Notes: generated by a model not told the origin, from the sequence alone. A stretch of 64,000 bases of DNA from Anthoceros angustus (GCA_010909165.1 MU008197.1:372001-436000); one strand, 5' to 3'. Shown: positions 1 to 11,830, counted from the first letter of the stretch. Translations and numbers: made by a program.

Positions 1-700
1 CAGCCACCTTTGTCGTCTGTTCATGACGCTGCCTCCCGATGGACACTGTAGAAAGGTTTTCGTCTGATCACGAGGACCTTGGGAGCGTCTGCACCTTGGA
101 CATAATCACTGAATTGCTGCCCCAGGCTGAAGGGCTGGGTTTGGTAACTCCCTTGCAGGGGTCTAAGTCCAACATGTCAAGCTTGAAAGTCACCTTTCAT
201 CAGTGAGCGCTTATAGTCCAGATAATCCTCCAGGTGTTGAAATTTCTCGCAGTCTAAGTCTGCTATCCGCAACTCCACGGCATCTTTGGGACCCTGGTAC
301 CAACAACCATCTCTCAGAGTTCGTACTATGTACCTGCTAAAGCTTTTGAAGCTCTTTTCATCACCTCATGGACTAAACGTTCTGCTTTCTCACCCGCAAC
401 CCTAATCTCAAGATAATGACTTGTGGAGATGGCGCTTCCTGCACTGCCAAGTGCAAGCGCGTACCCGGCTTTGTAAAAGCCGCTCCAGCAGGGCAGGTGT
501 GTGTACGCGTCTGCATCAAAGGACAGCCGTATCCAGACACAGAGCATCCAGACACAAATGCTCATTCGGATGATGCCGGGCATTTGCTGCCGCAATGGAG
601 GATCGGGACGAGATGCAGCCCTGCGTGCGGCCGCATGGGGGACAAGTGGAGACGACACATTAAAAGATGGGAGAGGCAGAAGCTCTGTCGATGAAGGGGT
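1..700. other. No supported gene; upstream of MDR-like locus
   Basis: Short ORFs occur on both strands but none has a recognisable motif or consistent splice signals. I see nothing here beyond possible 5' flanking sequence of the MDR-like gene fragment that starts near 708. Confidence 0.4.
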
Positions 701-707
701 TTGAATC

Positions 708-2248
708 ATGGGGAGAGCGATTGCACAGACCCGGCACTATGGCAGAACGGGAGACGGCGACGCCGCCAACATGCTGGAGCTGGTGGAGAAGCAGAGGCCG
801 CCGGCTGGCTCTACCCCGCCTGGATCGCTGCTGGTGCGCATCACCATGCGCGCCATCAATCCCACCGATCTCATGACCGTCCGATACGATAGGTTCCGGG
901 ACCTGGTGGACGCGGATCCCGCCACCCAGGTGATTGTGGGCAGCGATGGATGCGGCGGCGTCGATGAGGTCAGCTGAATTTATTGGATATAGACCTAGTG
1001 ATGTGAGAACGGTGGTATGTGCTGGTTGGTCGTGGCGACTGGCGACTGATCCGAGGGATTGTGGTGCATCCGGATCCGTGTGTGGTGATCGGAGACGGCG
1101 TGATCCAGTTCCGGGTCGGGCAGAGAGTGACGCCAATCATCTTCCCCAGATACTTGAAGGACGCGCAGGGGTCGTGGCAGGAGTACCTTGTGGTGGATGC
1201 TGCGCACGTGTTTCCGATCCCTGAGAGCGTGAGCGACGAGGCTGCCACGCAGTTCGTCGTGAATTCGTGCACCGCTGCTGGCTTGTTGAAGGAGGTTGGA
1301 GTCCCTGCGGGCGACTTCGTGCTGCAGACTGCTGATTCCTCTGTGATTGGAAGGTAACGGGCCCGATCGATTTGTCCTTTTCGATTCCAATGATGTTGTC
1401 TACGGGATGGGGACGAGGGATTGCCTTGTGTCATGGGCTCCCGAGTGTGAGACCACCACGTTAAATCTGAATGTGGGTGCTCAAAAAAATTCTGATCCAT
1501 GGGCTCAGTGCCTGATCATGAGGGGTGGATCGGAAGTGCACCCACAGGCAGGTGATTCAGCTGGCCAGGCACTGGGGGATCATGACTATCAACATTGTGG
1601 GGCGGGATACTGTAAAGGCGGAGTTGGACGCTCTCGGAGCCGACGTTGTCAACAATTCCTGCTGCAAAGGTTCATGAACTGAATTCATTCCAGACGCAGG
1701 ACCAGATCAAAAGCATGCATTTATGCAGCCTTGAAGTACTAGTTCCTCTGTCTCTGATTGTGGGCAACACGCCGCCGGTATCAGATGTGCTGCAGAAGGT
1801 CAAGGAAGTGACAGGAGGCAAGCTTGTGTACGCAGCGTTTGACGCAGTGGTTGGAAATATAACTCCGGTAACTTGTATATTCTATTTCGTTCTCTTTTCT
1901 CTTATGGTGGTTGCACAAAAATGACTTTAATTTATTGTAATTTGAATGCAGATGGTGGCATCGTGTGTGTGAGAGTTCGGGAGGCTGCTACTATCGGGGG
2001 CGTTGGCCTCTTGGGATGTGAAGCTCGGGTTGCAAGACCTGATGGTGAAAGTAGAATGGTGGATTTTGCCAGCCTTTGCACCTACGGAGGCGGAGTTGAA
2101 GAGACTCGGAGATGAAGTTATGGTGCTTTTAGAGAAGAAAGTCATCCCGCCTTTGGCTGGAGAAAAGTTTGATTTGGCTGATTATCGGAAAGCAATTCAC
2201 TTTACTGAAAAGCCAGCCAGGGGTGAAAAAGTATATCTCGTAGGATAA
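708..2248 (+). pseudogene. MDR-family NAD(P)H quinone oxidoreductase / enoyl reductase-like, probably decayed
   Basis: The pieces read as a medium-chain dehydrogenase/reductase of the quinone-oxidoreductase or trans-2-enoyl-CoA-reductase type. Likely exons are 708-968 (N-terminal GroES-like fold, with AINPTDL), about 1008-1353 (VGQRVTPI), 1548-1669 (LARHWGIMTINIVG, nucleotide-binding fold), 1785-1867 (EVTGGKLVYAAFDAVVG) and 1952-2248 (C-terminus ending GEKVYLVG). The last three junctions keep phase with GT-AG sites. Two defects suggest decay. The best exon 1 donor (GAG|GTCAGC) and exon 2 acceptor do not keep phase. The natural start of exon 5 reads into TGA at 1970-1972, consistent with a CGA-to-TGA change in a V-R-E-F-G context. 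A later acceptor at 1976 would restore the frame but drop eight residues. Members of this family reduce quinones or activated double bonds with NADPH. Family assignment is good; functional status is doubtful. Confidence 0.6.
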
Positions 2249-3430
2249 CATGAGGAGAGTGAAAAAGAATCATGTAGCGACATTGGTCAGCAATGCTCTT
2301 CAGAGGTGAGGGGAAACATACTTCATTGCTTCCCGCACAGCAATGTTTTAGCTGCCGATTGAAAGGAAACAGAGCAAGCCTCTCTTGGTTGGTGAGTCTT
2401 GATCAGTGATTCAACCCTTTGCTTTGCCATGTTGCAGCCCCTTATTATGCATGTTGTTGCAGGCGGGTGAATTAGACGACGTTCTCCAACAATCTCTCCA
2501 CTAAGACTGCGACTTGGGAATTGAACTTCTCAAATCTTGTGACGCGGTCTCCAGCACTGACCTCTCCGACATCCTCTTTTCAGGCTGCATTCGTGATAAC
2601 TTGGCTGTATACAGACTTCCTTATCCATGTCTCTCTCACCTTGTCCGGTGACAACATACAGGCCTAGGGGCAGATTCCAGCTGACATTGTGATGTGCCAG
2701 TTTCTCAGTCAAACAAAATCTCATTCATCTCCACAAACCTGCCATTCTCTGTAGTTTTGGTCTGAATGGCAGGTAATGTATTCGTCTTGTACATTAGTAA
2801 AGAAAAATTGGCTGCTAAGATGACTTCAGATCTCTATCACATCCAAAGTTGTCAGCAAGAGTCAGCTTTCTTTCTTCCGCGACATGATATCCGCATCAAT
2901 GCAGGGTTCTTCAGCACTTCATTGCTCAGAGCACCTGCACCACTAAAGAATAATATGTTTGCATCCTCCAGCTTCTGCTGCAACTTGTGTACAAAAACAG
3001 AAATACATGATCCCCTAAAACGAGTGGCTCAAATGGTGGTGATTCAACTGACTCAAACTACAAGAACTGCAAGTACAGACACCAAAAGTGAGTTAACTGT
3101 GGCTCTGCTACCCGGATACTTGTGGGATCTGCCAACTGACCAACAAAACAAAGTTTGAAAGAGAAGCTTGATTGATTGTGAGCCTGCTGGGATGTCATTG
3201 AGGAGTACCATGGAATTTGCACGATAGACACTCTAGTGCGAGCTGTAAATACCTGGAGCACAAGCTTTGACAACCTCTTGCCCAACTATGCCCCCAAACA
3301 GGGCTGCATTGGATTCAGAACTGCAGGTGTCTCAAGCTTTGGAGATTCTGTATTCTCGTCACTTGTTTAGCAAGCTCAATCAACTTCTCTGCATCCTGTG
3401 TGCCATGCTGTATAGTGTATAGCATGGCAG
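2249..3430. other. No supported gene
   Basis: Intergenic DNA with scattered short ORFs on both strands. A minus-strand stretch near 2640-2720 contains LPLGLYVV, which recalls LSM1-type Sm proteins, but it is too short to call. No complete exon, RNA gene or clear repeat is visible. Confidence 0.4.
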
Positions 3431-3434
3431 CTCC

Positions 3435-3551
3435 CTGATGTACAGCATGGCATCATACGATGAACTGAAAGATGCACGCCAGGTTTTTGACATCATGAAC
3501 TCAAAGAATGTGGTGATTGATGCTGCAATTACTGGTTGTCGAAAGAGCTAG
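3435..3551 (+). pseudogene. Single PPR repeat remnant
   Basis: One reading frame of about 37 codons ending in TAG matches the consensus of a plant pentatricopeptide repeat. It reads L-M-Y-S-M, then DELKDARQVFDIM, then a V-V-x-D-A-A-I-T-G-C segment, as in the 'DARQVFDEMPERDVVSWNAMI' class of PPR proteins. No neighbouring PPR motifs could be read in frame on either side, so this is an isolated fragment of a gene family that normally carries many repeats and acts in organellar RNA editing or processing. It lies directly upstream of the NAD+ synthetase fragment, suggesting a mosaic of captured or decayed gene pieces. Confidence 0.55.
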
Positions 3552-3968
3552 GACTGCTGGGTAACAAGCTGTACAGCATGGTCTGGCAGGAATTGACCAT
3601 TCGCCGTTGAAACTGAGAGTTCTTGGCCTAGCTGGCGTCGTGCCCGTTGGCCCCCGACATGGTGGCACTGGACCGGAGGCTGACAGCCTTGGTGGACTCG
3701 CTCTCGCAGTTAACATTTGGCAGTCATGAGAAATGTTAACAGTGATGAGTGGTCGAGGACCGTCATTTTTGAGGTTCAGATAAATAAATATGGAAGTCTG
3801 AAATTCAATGGCTTGAATATTCAGAAATAAAAAAAAATTAGATAGCCCGACTAAAATTAAAAAACGGAGCTCCATGCTGGGCATTCTGATGAGAGGAGCT
3901 TGGATTGAAAGGCTGACTGCGAGGGTGTGTCCTCGCTTCACACCAGAACTCTAGCACCTGAATTGTAC

Positions 3969-4600
3969 ATGCGGAGAGCCCTTCACGCCAGCTTCACCAC
4001 ACATTGCATTTGCGCTGAACAGAGTTGATATCATCGCGAACAGGAAGTGGGAATCATCATCAGCTGCGAAAGCTCAACACAAGACTTGAGCTTAGCATGC
4101 AAAGTGCAACCAGTAAAGCTGGTGGTATTTATTTGTATGCTAATCAGCAGGGGATGACTATACTATGGTGATTGATCTACACTCCCTGAATTTTGTCATG
4201 GATGCACTGGCCTCCTTGAAGGATGCTCGTGGACAGCTTAGCCTTCCGTTTACCACTAAAAAACGCTTCAAGCCAGGAAGCTCTCCTAGACCTTCTTTGA
4301 CCTAACGAATTTTCCATCACTGCCAATTGCGGTAAGACCCTTTCCCCAGGTTGTTGAGCAACGGGACCATGACAGCAAACTCAAGTTGCCTGTTGTCATC
4401 ATGCCCGCCCTTACCTGGACTTTTGGATACCGTCTTCCTCAGGAAGAGATTGCCCTGGGACCTGCATGGTGGCTGTGGGACTATCTTCGTAGAAGTGGTG
4501 GAAGTGGCTTTCTCCTTCCACTTTCTGCTGGTGCAGATAGCTCAAGAGTGGCGGTGTGTGGGAAGCATGTGTCAACTTGTCCTGAAAGATCTTTGATTTA
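3969..4600 (+). pseudogene. Glutamine-dependent NAD+ synthetase, broken fragment
   Basis: Scattered frames align with the eukaryotic glutamine-dependent NAD+ synthetase, which makes NAD+ from deamido-NAD+ in the cytosol. From 3969 one frame reads [19 protein letters not shown], from the nitrilase-like glutaminase domain. A shifted frame near 4030-4100 corresponds to the family's [13 protein letters not shown] segment. A further piece at about 4115-4157 reads [11 protein letters not shown] and then stops. The next exon, about 4386-4560, reads [19 protein letters not shown] and then the P-loop region as [10 protein letters not shown], where the family has LPLSGGADSS. It then shifts frame before [11 protein letters not shown]. 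Several frame changes and stops, together with absence of the rest of the synthetase domain, make this a clear pseudogene fragment. An intact copy is expected elsewhere in the genome. Confidence 0.75.
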
Positions 4601-5770
4601 ATATGAACTTGTGTGCAAATGTTGCATGTCTTCTATCTGGTTCTGTCTTTCACTCTATGGACTACTCACACTTTCCAGTGCAACTGCAACTGTGTGCAGT
4701 GGGCGTGGACTTCCAGCCAGTGCCAGAAATCTCAGGGATATCGAAGAGGATGCATGTCTGGCCGGAAATTGCAGAGGCGGAGACCGAGGAGGAGAAGCCT
4801 GTCCTTGTGGTCCAGGTAACTTTGCCTCTGACTCTGCCTCTGCCTCACACTCTGCCCATGACTGTGCGGAAGGAAAGAACGTTGAAGGAAAGATCGGCCG
4901 GCTGCTGGCCATCAACAGGCTGCACAGTGTGGCGGACGGTTTTTCTTCATCGCAGTTCCTGAAAGCATGGTCGGACGAGTGCGCCGGCGGAAGGGCCAGG
5001 GCCGAGCCCGACCACGGCAGAGCCCAGGTGCTGAAGCAAGCGCCATAACATTGGGCACCAGCCCGCTTGGCCCCAATAACCTCACAGCAATGCTCTTCGC
5101 AAATGCATATGTTATCGATAACCTTCTCTTGGACCAAGAGTTTCTCGGAGTATGCTTACTGATCTGAGCGCTTGCGGGGAGGGGGGAACAGAGCTACCAC
5201 ACAGCAAGCAAGCAATTGGACACATTTGCACGGATGTTGTACAATATGTACAAAAGCATATGGTACAAAGCTATACAAGGACAGGTGGACAAAAACGCCT
5301 GGCCTCGGAGGGCCGGCTGTCGGCTGGTATCGCAATCACATGGAGAAGGTCCGGTGGAATCGGGCGCGGAGTGAACCTCAAGGTGCAGGCAGACGCCTGG
5401 AATGATGGATTCAGAAAGACGAGAATGAAGCTTAAGCCCGCGTGAAAAATATAGGACGAATAACCGAATGGATGCGCTTACATTGCCAACAATTTGCGAA
5501 TCTACATGTCTTTGTGGCTGGATGCCACTTTCAACTTAGGAAGCCCGATAAGCGGATTCCCTTGTTAAAAGCAGGAAAGAAACAACAGATGCCCCTCACG
5601 ATACTGCATGCTGCGTTCGTACCTTTGTCTGCAGTCTGTACCCACATGCATATGGCCTACATATGCTGCACTTGTTGTAGCCTCCCAGTACAGTCATCAG
5701 CGACTCTACGTTGAGATCTGGTCGGGCTGCAGTCTGCGGAGCAGCAGCATCATACACTTCTGCAACTGGG
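4601..5770. other. Unresolved stretch between gene fragments
   Basis: Moderately GC-rich DNA with open frames on both strands, such as plus-strand frames from 4611 to 5048 and 5152 to 5445. No domain or motif could be recognised. Some segments have exon-like edges, for example a GT donor after CTTGTGGTCCAG near 4816, but no chain of exons could be built. It may contain further captured gene pieces. Confidence 0.3.
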
Positions 5771-5771
5771 T

Positions 5772-5986
5772 TCAAGTAAGCCTGACTGATCCTCCCCACC
5801 GACTTGAAATCTTCCGGGTTTGCGGATAAAGTTTTTCTCCAGACTGTAGAGATGGCAAGACCCCTGAGATGGATTTCTTCATTCTTGATGACCACAACTC
5901 AAAACCGTCTCCAATTCCAACTACTGGGCTACTCCTGAGAACCATCTGTTGGGCACTCGTGCTCCTGCTCCTGCTCCTGCTCCTCT

Positions 5987-6019
<33 letters not shown>

Positions 6020-6690
6020 CGCTCAAATTGCTTGTCATAGGCTTTCTTGGCTGCATTCTCAGCACGTTGGATACTTTCAGCCTCCATGACACATCGGACA
6101 GCGGCGGACAAGGTACCATCAGCAATTGCATACATGTGTTGAGCCCTCTGCCTAAGATCTCTGGCTCTTGCTCGTTTTTCCTTCGCTATTGCAATCAGAA
6201 CCGCAACTTCTGGATCCCCTTTGGCATCCTGCTCAACGGCTGCCCGTTTGATCGATGTTCGCGAAGAAAATGCGGATGTGCCCACTGAGCCTAGTTGATT
6301 ACTAAAAACATTGGGTTCTCCTTCTCGCAACGTATCCTGCACGGGATTTTTCTGTGGCATATCCTCATTCGCGACCGGATGCTGAAAATGCCTCACGCTG
6401 TTGACTGCCTCACCCCTTGCGGTCTCCAGTTTTCTTTCTACGTTGCTTCTTCTTCCCTGTGTCGTGGCATGTGACGTTTCTGCCACAACTTGACTCCCTG
6501 GGTCGGGAGCAGTCACTAAGTGCGTATCACCATCCGTGGCCTCGCTTGGATAACCATTATTCTCATTACCCGACCCCAGACTAGGGACAGCATCGAGATC
6601 CATGACGACCGTCTTCAGTGGCAGTGGGTAGCATTCGTGTGACCTGGAAGAAATAAATTGAATCCAGAATTCAAAACTAGTCAATTCCTC
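5772..6690 (-). pseudogene. EPL exon-3 fragment, copy A
   Basis: On the minus strand this copies the third coding exon of the EPL gene at 16477-17474. Shared segments include VLTAPVPGSQVVAE versus LVTAPDPGSQVVAE, TLREGEP, LIAIAKEKRARAR, and a run of Ala- and Glu-rich helix ending AENAAKKA. The copy starts with the same TTTCTTCCAG|GTCACA acceptor context as the parent intron, so it arose at the DNA level and not through a spliced mRNA. After QFERE the frame runs into an expanded Glu-Gln repeat (about 5955-6020), then a tail (PVVGIGDGFELWSS) shared with copy B but not with the parent exon. There is no start or upstream exon, so it is a gene fragment. Confidence 0.75.
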
Positions 6691-7760
6691 TCGTGAACAC
6701 ACTGGTTCCCGAACAGAAACTCAATCACCACGACCACTTTCTCAGCCTGCTTGTGAAGCCTTCTAACTATCCACTAGGGGAATTAAATAACGATTCAAGA
6801 TGAAAACCTTATATAACATAATATCTATTAAAAATATTAGATACTACTCCTAGGTCATTGGCTTATCAGAGTGGATGTTAGAGAGGATGAAAATACAGGT
6901 TTCAAAATATCAATTATATAGGTGTAGGTGGAACACCATATATAGTCTTTGGATTTAAATAATCTCAATAGAATTGGAGTTGGAGACGGGAGAGTACATA
7001 CTGAATAAAGATATTCATATCACATTAAAAATAAAAAATAATAATTCAACACAATAGTAGATATATAGAATCAGAAGGAGAAGTTTATCATACACTACAT
7101 ACATAACTTTAGGACAAAGCACTATTTCAAAGATTACAAGATTTGTAATAAGGAATCTCATGGGTCTTCCTATGTGTCTTATGGTAAAATGGCTCATCCT
7201 ATAGTTACTAAGATTCTGTATTTCTAATTAACTCATTTTTTTTACAAAATAAATAATATTTTTGAGTTTTTTAGGCGTGCATCCTAGTGGAATGACAACT
7301 CATTACACTTCCGTCTCTATGTTCGTTATAGTCATTCAAAGCTGAATTTTTAGGTACAATAAGAGGTGTGTAGAGGCAGAAGGAGAAGTTTATCATATAC
7401 TACATAAATAACTTAAGAACTTAGTACTATTTCAATGATTACGAGATTTGTAATAAGGAATTTCATGGGTCTTCTTATGTGTTTTACGATAAAAGGGCTC
7501 GTCCCATAGTTACTAAGATTATGTATTTTTGTATTAACTCATATATTTTTTACAAAATAAATAACGTTTTTTGAGTTTTTTAGGTATCCATCCTAGTGCC
7601 ATGACAACTTAGCACACTTCCGTCTCTTTGCTCGTTATAGTCATTCAAAGCTGGGCTTTTAGGTTACTCTCATCAAAATGATGTTAAGTGTTTCACACGT
7701 GTAAAATAGATATAAGCGAATCAAACGACATATTATTCTCCGCACATTCTACGAATTTTA
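6690..7760. repeat. Duplicated AT-rich flank with internal 306-base tandem duplication
   Basis: This AT-rich DNA beside EPL copy A recurs beside copy B at about 12490-13130. Matching blocks include the ATATCTATTAAA-AATATTAGATA segment and the GGGTCTTCC-ATGTGTCTTATGGT segment. Within it, 7072-7377 is repeated almost immediately at 7378 to about 7670. Both units run from CAGAAGGAGAAGTTTATCAT to TCGTTATAGTCATTCAAAGCTG. No coding capacity is seen. Confidence 0.65.
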
Positions 7761-8680
7761 CATACCCCATAATTGTGGCTCATCCCATCTCTAATTTTTG
7801 AACAAAATATTGCTACTTTAAAAAGGAATTAGCAATTACAATACTTGTGACAATTCCAAAGGCAATCGTGTATTTGTAGTAATTCAAAAGATGGTGACAG
7901 ATGATGATGGTTTGAAGACCCTTCGCGCAATCCATATTGAGGCAGCTAGAAACAAACATGTTGAGTTTATGGCCATTTAAATTTTAAAAAAATATCCTAA
8001 AATATTTTTAAACATGATAAATAACACATATATATATATATATTAAATTTTATAATAATTAATTACTTAAATAAATCTATTATTACAGAGTAATGTAAGC
8101 TATGACGTGAAATAAAATAAGTCATAAAATTGTCGTAAGTTACTCAATTATATGGATTAATGTAAGCCATGACATAAAATAAAATAAGATATGTAGTTGC
8201 CCATTAGTTAGCCAATTAGCTGGTAAGTTAGCCAATTAACCAATAAAGTTAGTTAATTAACCAATAAGTGTGCAGCGACTCTAGGTTAGGTGGTGTAAGT
8301 CTGCAACGACTCTAGGTTAGGTGGTGTAAGTTTGCAATGGCTCTGCATTAGACTCTCACCACATAAGACTTTATGCTTGTAAGGTAATATGGCAAAACAA
8401 GTCAAGTCTTTTGACTTTTGTGATCTGCGTCGCGTTTTGATTGCACACTCTGGACTTAAATCCTAAACTTACATGCCCCTTGGAACCCTATTGTAGACCT
8501 ATAGTCACATAGATGAGTAGTACAAATTTACTCATCTCTTGAGCAAACCCTAAACCCATACTTAACGAAGCAACTTGTTAGTCTTTTCAAACATATGCTA
8601 TGACAGGATCAAAATAATGCTACACCCGCATATACATATATAAATAGAAGCATGCTGCTTGAACACAAACCACCCTCACC
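7761..8680. other. AT-rich intergenic DNA with a short 31-base tandem repeat
   Basis: Low-complexity AT-rich sequence with TA runs near 8028-8043 and two near-identical blocks around 8080-8200 (AAATAAAATAAG). At 8272-8333 a 31-base unit (GCAGCGACTCTAGGTTAGG...) is repeated twice, with a third partial copy. No gene is visible. Confidence 0.5.
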
Positions 8681-8914
8681 TAGTGGCAAGGCCGCCTAAC
8701 TTCGCTACCACTCTAACCCTAGTGGCGCAGCCACGTAGCTTTGCTACCATCCTAACGCTAGTGGCATAGCCACCTAACTTTGCTATAACTCTAACCTTAG
8801 TGGCATAGCCGCTTACCTTTGCTACCACCCTAACCCTAGTGACACAGCTGCCTAGCTTTTCTACCACCCTAACCCTAGTGGCACAACTGCCTAGCTTTGC
8901 TACCACCCTAACCC
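8681..8914. repeat. 39-base tandem array, six units, with telomere-like core
   Basis: Six consecutive 39-base units start at TAGTGGCA and end with ACCACCCTAACCC or a close variant. Because 39 is a multiple of three, the minus strand stays open through the array and would encode a 13-residue repeat of the form RVRVVAKLGSCAT. The CCCTAACCC junctions resemble plant telomere repeats (CCCTAAA) but are spaced at 39 bases. The units differ at several positions, so the array is not very recent. I see no upstream exon or start supporting a real protein. Confidence 0.75.
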
Positions 8915-9049
8915 TAGCTCTGCCCCTATATAGGTGGCTTCGAGTCCTTCCTATTTCACAGTTCTCATTCTCGCTCTCGTGGTCGTACATTCCTTTGCAT
9001 AGCTTTCTAGAGATCTTCTTGCACAATTATCTGTCTCTGCGTAGTTTAC

Positions 9050-9400
9050 TACAGTTCATGGTTCTCATTTCCTCTGTGTAGTTTGCATGGTTCTCATTTC
9101 CTCTGTGTAGTTTACTACGATTCATAGTTCTCTGTTTCGTGTTCTTCTTATTGCACAGTTCTCTAAATCATGTTCTTCTTGTCACACAGTTCTCTGTATC
9201 GTGTTCTTTATCATGTTCTTCTTATCGCATTCTCATCGTGTTCTTCTTATTGCACAATTGTTCTTCTTGTTGCAGGTCAGATCATGTTCTTATTGCAGTT
9301 CTCTCAGATCATGTTCTTATTGCAGAGTTCTCTGTATCATGTTCTTATTGCAGAGTTCTCTGTATCATGTTCTTATTGCACAGTTCTCTGTATCGATGTC
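9050..9400. repeat. Short direct repeats, mainly a 28-base unit
   Basis: GGTTCTCATTTCCTCTGTGTAG is repeated at about 9060 and 9090. From about 9139 to 9395 the sequence is built of variants of GTTCTCTGTATCATGTTCTT plus ATTGCAGA. The last three units, near 9300-9385, are almost identical. A TATATA motif at 8927-8932 precedes the block, so it could be part of a decayed element, but no LTR pair or primer-binding site was recognised. Confidence 0.55.
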
Positions 9401-11830
9401 ATATATTTCCTTTGTTTAGTTTTCTAGGTTAATATTCTCCTCTACGGGTTCGCAAAGCAACATGGCGTTCTTCAAGTCAGTGAGACGGCCAGGTCATTGT
9501 TTGTGAGGAACATCTTCCGCCCGCACCAACATGTCCAACGACCCCAAATTTCATCTTACGGCTTCGTCCCATCCCTTTGAAGTTTGGTGAAGATGTTTAT
9601 GTCCTTACTTCATCAATCGACTACCATACATAGTTGGTGTTGGAAGAGGATGTTACTCACATACAAAGGTCGCGTACTCGAAACGTCACGTGTTGCGTCT
9701 GTGCATAATTGGTGTTGAAAGAGATTTTACTCAAATACAAAGGCCGCGTACAAAGGGGCTGCGTCTCGTGCCTACCTCGCATGTGGGATATGATGTAGAT
9801 AGAATCTAGTGTTGTATGCTTTACATTGTTGACAATTTTTCATAATTGAGTTGTGGTGAAGCAGCGACTTTCGTTTCCTCTTTTCCGTTTTCTCTTTTCC
9901 GTTTTCTTGTTTCGTATTCAGCACTGCGTTCACACTGCCGACTTCTCATCGAGCATAGAAGAAACAGAACCCTTGCTCCAACTTTCTAATGCAGCCATGC
10001 CACCCACAATCGAACTGGCTTGACGGCGATTTTGACTTTTTACTCAAAATTCCATCCTTACGTCTGCAACAATACCCACACCAGTATCCCTCCGAGTCCT
10101 CCAGAGAAACTAGCCACCGGGCAACCGTAGGCATCCCACATGAGAACAGTTCCTCCGACAAAGGACAAAACCAGCCCACTTCCCCTGCAGTAGTCTAGCA
10201 CCCTCTGTCACAGAATTCAGTCCAGGAGTGTCCAGCCAGTAGACTACTCCAACTACTCGACAGAATTCACTCCAGGAAAGTCCAGCCAGTAGACTACTAC
10301 TACTACTCGACTGCATCTCGGGATGGCCTTGTTTCACAGTCTGCGCCTGGTCTGACATGAAGCTACAACAGACCACAAATCCATCCACGGCACCTGCATG
10401 GGTGGATGGGAGAGAGGTACTTCTAATCAGGCGGACTGCCGAAGGGCTGATCGGGTCGCCTTAGCTTTCTGCTTCGTCATCCCTCCACCGCCGGGTGCGG
10501 GGGGTTGTCGGTGCTCTGTTGCCCGCCTCACGCCGCTGTAACAAGATTACGAGGATCAACCTCCGTTGATACCACATAAATGGAATCTTAAAGAAACGTT
10601 CTTAAACCATGACTGCCTAAGTGTCCCTAACGCCATGCTATACAAACCACACTGCAACACTTGCTGTCCGATAAATCGGCTCCAGCAACATGACATACGT
10701 TGCATCTCATGCCGCATTAGAAAGAGCTTCACTTGACAAACCTTATTCATATTTTTACAAATTTTATAATCCAATCAATTCATGAGAAAAAAAATTGTGA
10801 AAAGAACTCCCTGCATTAATAACTTGAGCCATTTTCACAAGTACCTATTCCTACAAGTATATACATAGGGATTGTTGAAAAGTGGATAGTGCAGGCATTG
10901 AGTTAGGCAGCCCGCACATATGTTCATGAAGAGGCTTAGGGGAAGACTCGGTGTCTTTTAATACACACCTTATGCTAGCTTAGCAGCAGGACAACAGCAG
11001 TTTTGGTCAGCAATGACTTTTCTCAAAGCAATAGTTTCATAGCAGTCTTTCACTGAACGGAGAGTAGAAGCTGGACAGAGTCCAGTTCTTGTGAGAGCAA
11101 CAGCAGTGACTCCTTCAACAAGCGAGTATTTCAACGAAAAGGAAACCACCAGTCTCCACAATGCGAGGTGCCGATTGACAGGCGTTAGTTAGCAAAACTC
11201 CTGAAGTCACAGTGATGAACGGAAAGCAAAGGAGGGCAGCAAGCAGCTTGCATACAACATACACAATAGAAAACTGGTTAGGATGCCAAGAGCAAGGCCC
11301 TGTCCTTAGAAAAGCATAATTGTAAACATTCAGAGAGAATTCTTAGAGTCTCATAGCAGCCCATTCTCCTACGACTCATTAATCAGCTGCGCCAGGCTTC
11401 ACAGAGCCCAATGGTCCAGCTTACAATAAGATACTCATAATCTACTGTCAGAGTGCGGGGCCTTGTCATAAATGCATTTTCCCTTGAAACACCTAACAGG
11501 ATGTAGGTAATGTCCAGTCCAGCATGTGTACATGAAGTTCATAACCAGTTTCGCGGGAAGTCCCCGCTCCAGCCGGACATCCTCCTGCACGAACTGCATA
11601 TCTAGCTCTCCGGTAGGCACACCTTACGGCCTCCTTCTTCTCCAACAATGGGTTCCTCGAATTCAAGTTTTCCTAACAAACGTCCCTCAGAATGCCATGC
11701 GTTTTACGCGACGTCGATGCAAAGTTGGTGTAGAAATCAGTGAACAAATCGATGCCGAAGCTGCCGCACAAACAAACGTTGGTGCACAGGTTGGTCCACA
11801 AATTGCATAATTGGCATTCGCGGGACGGTG
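9400..11830. other. Repeat-derived intergenic DNA; no supported gene
   Basis: The stretch 9635-9770 holds two diverged copies of ATTGGTGTTGGAAGAGGATGTTACTCA followed by ACAAAGG-CGCGTAC. The segment 10230-10800 is repeated in diverged form at about 13580-13870 (shared CTACTCGACTGCATCTCG-GATGGCCTTGTTTCAC and GCATTAGAAAGAG-TTCACTT). Minus-strand frames at 10970-11161 and 11435-11620 look exon-like but match nothing I recognise. Confidence 0.4.

Noticed and set aside
2530-2724. LSM1-like exon on the minus strand (LPLGLYVV)
   Set aside because: Eight matching residues without the Sm1/Sm2 framework or neighbouring exons are too little evidence.
8676-9026. Minus-strand repetitive protein of 116 residues
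   Set aside because: The frame is kept open by the 39-base tandem array; there is no separate coding evidence.
9046-9480. LTR of a retrotransposon downstream of a TATATA box
   Set aside because: No second LTR, TG...CA ends, primer-binding site or polymerase remnants could be found.
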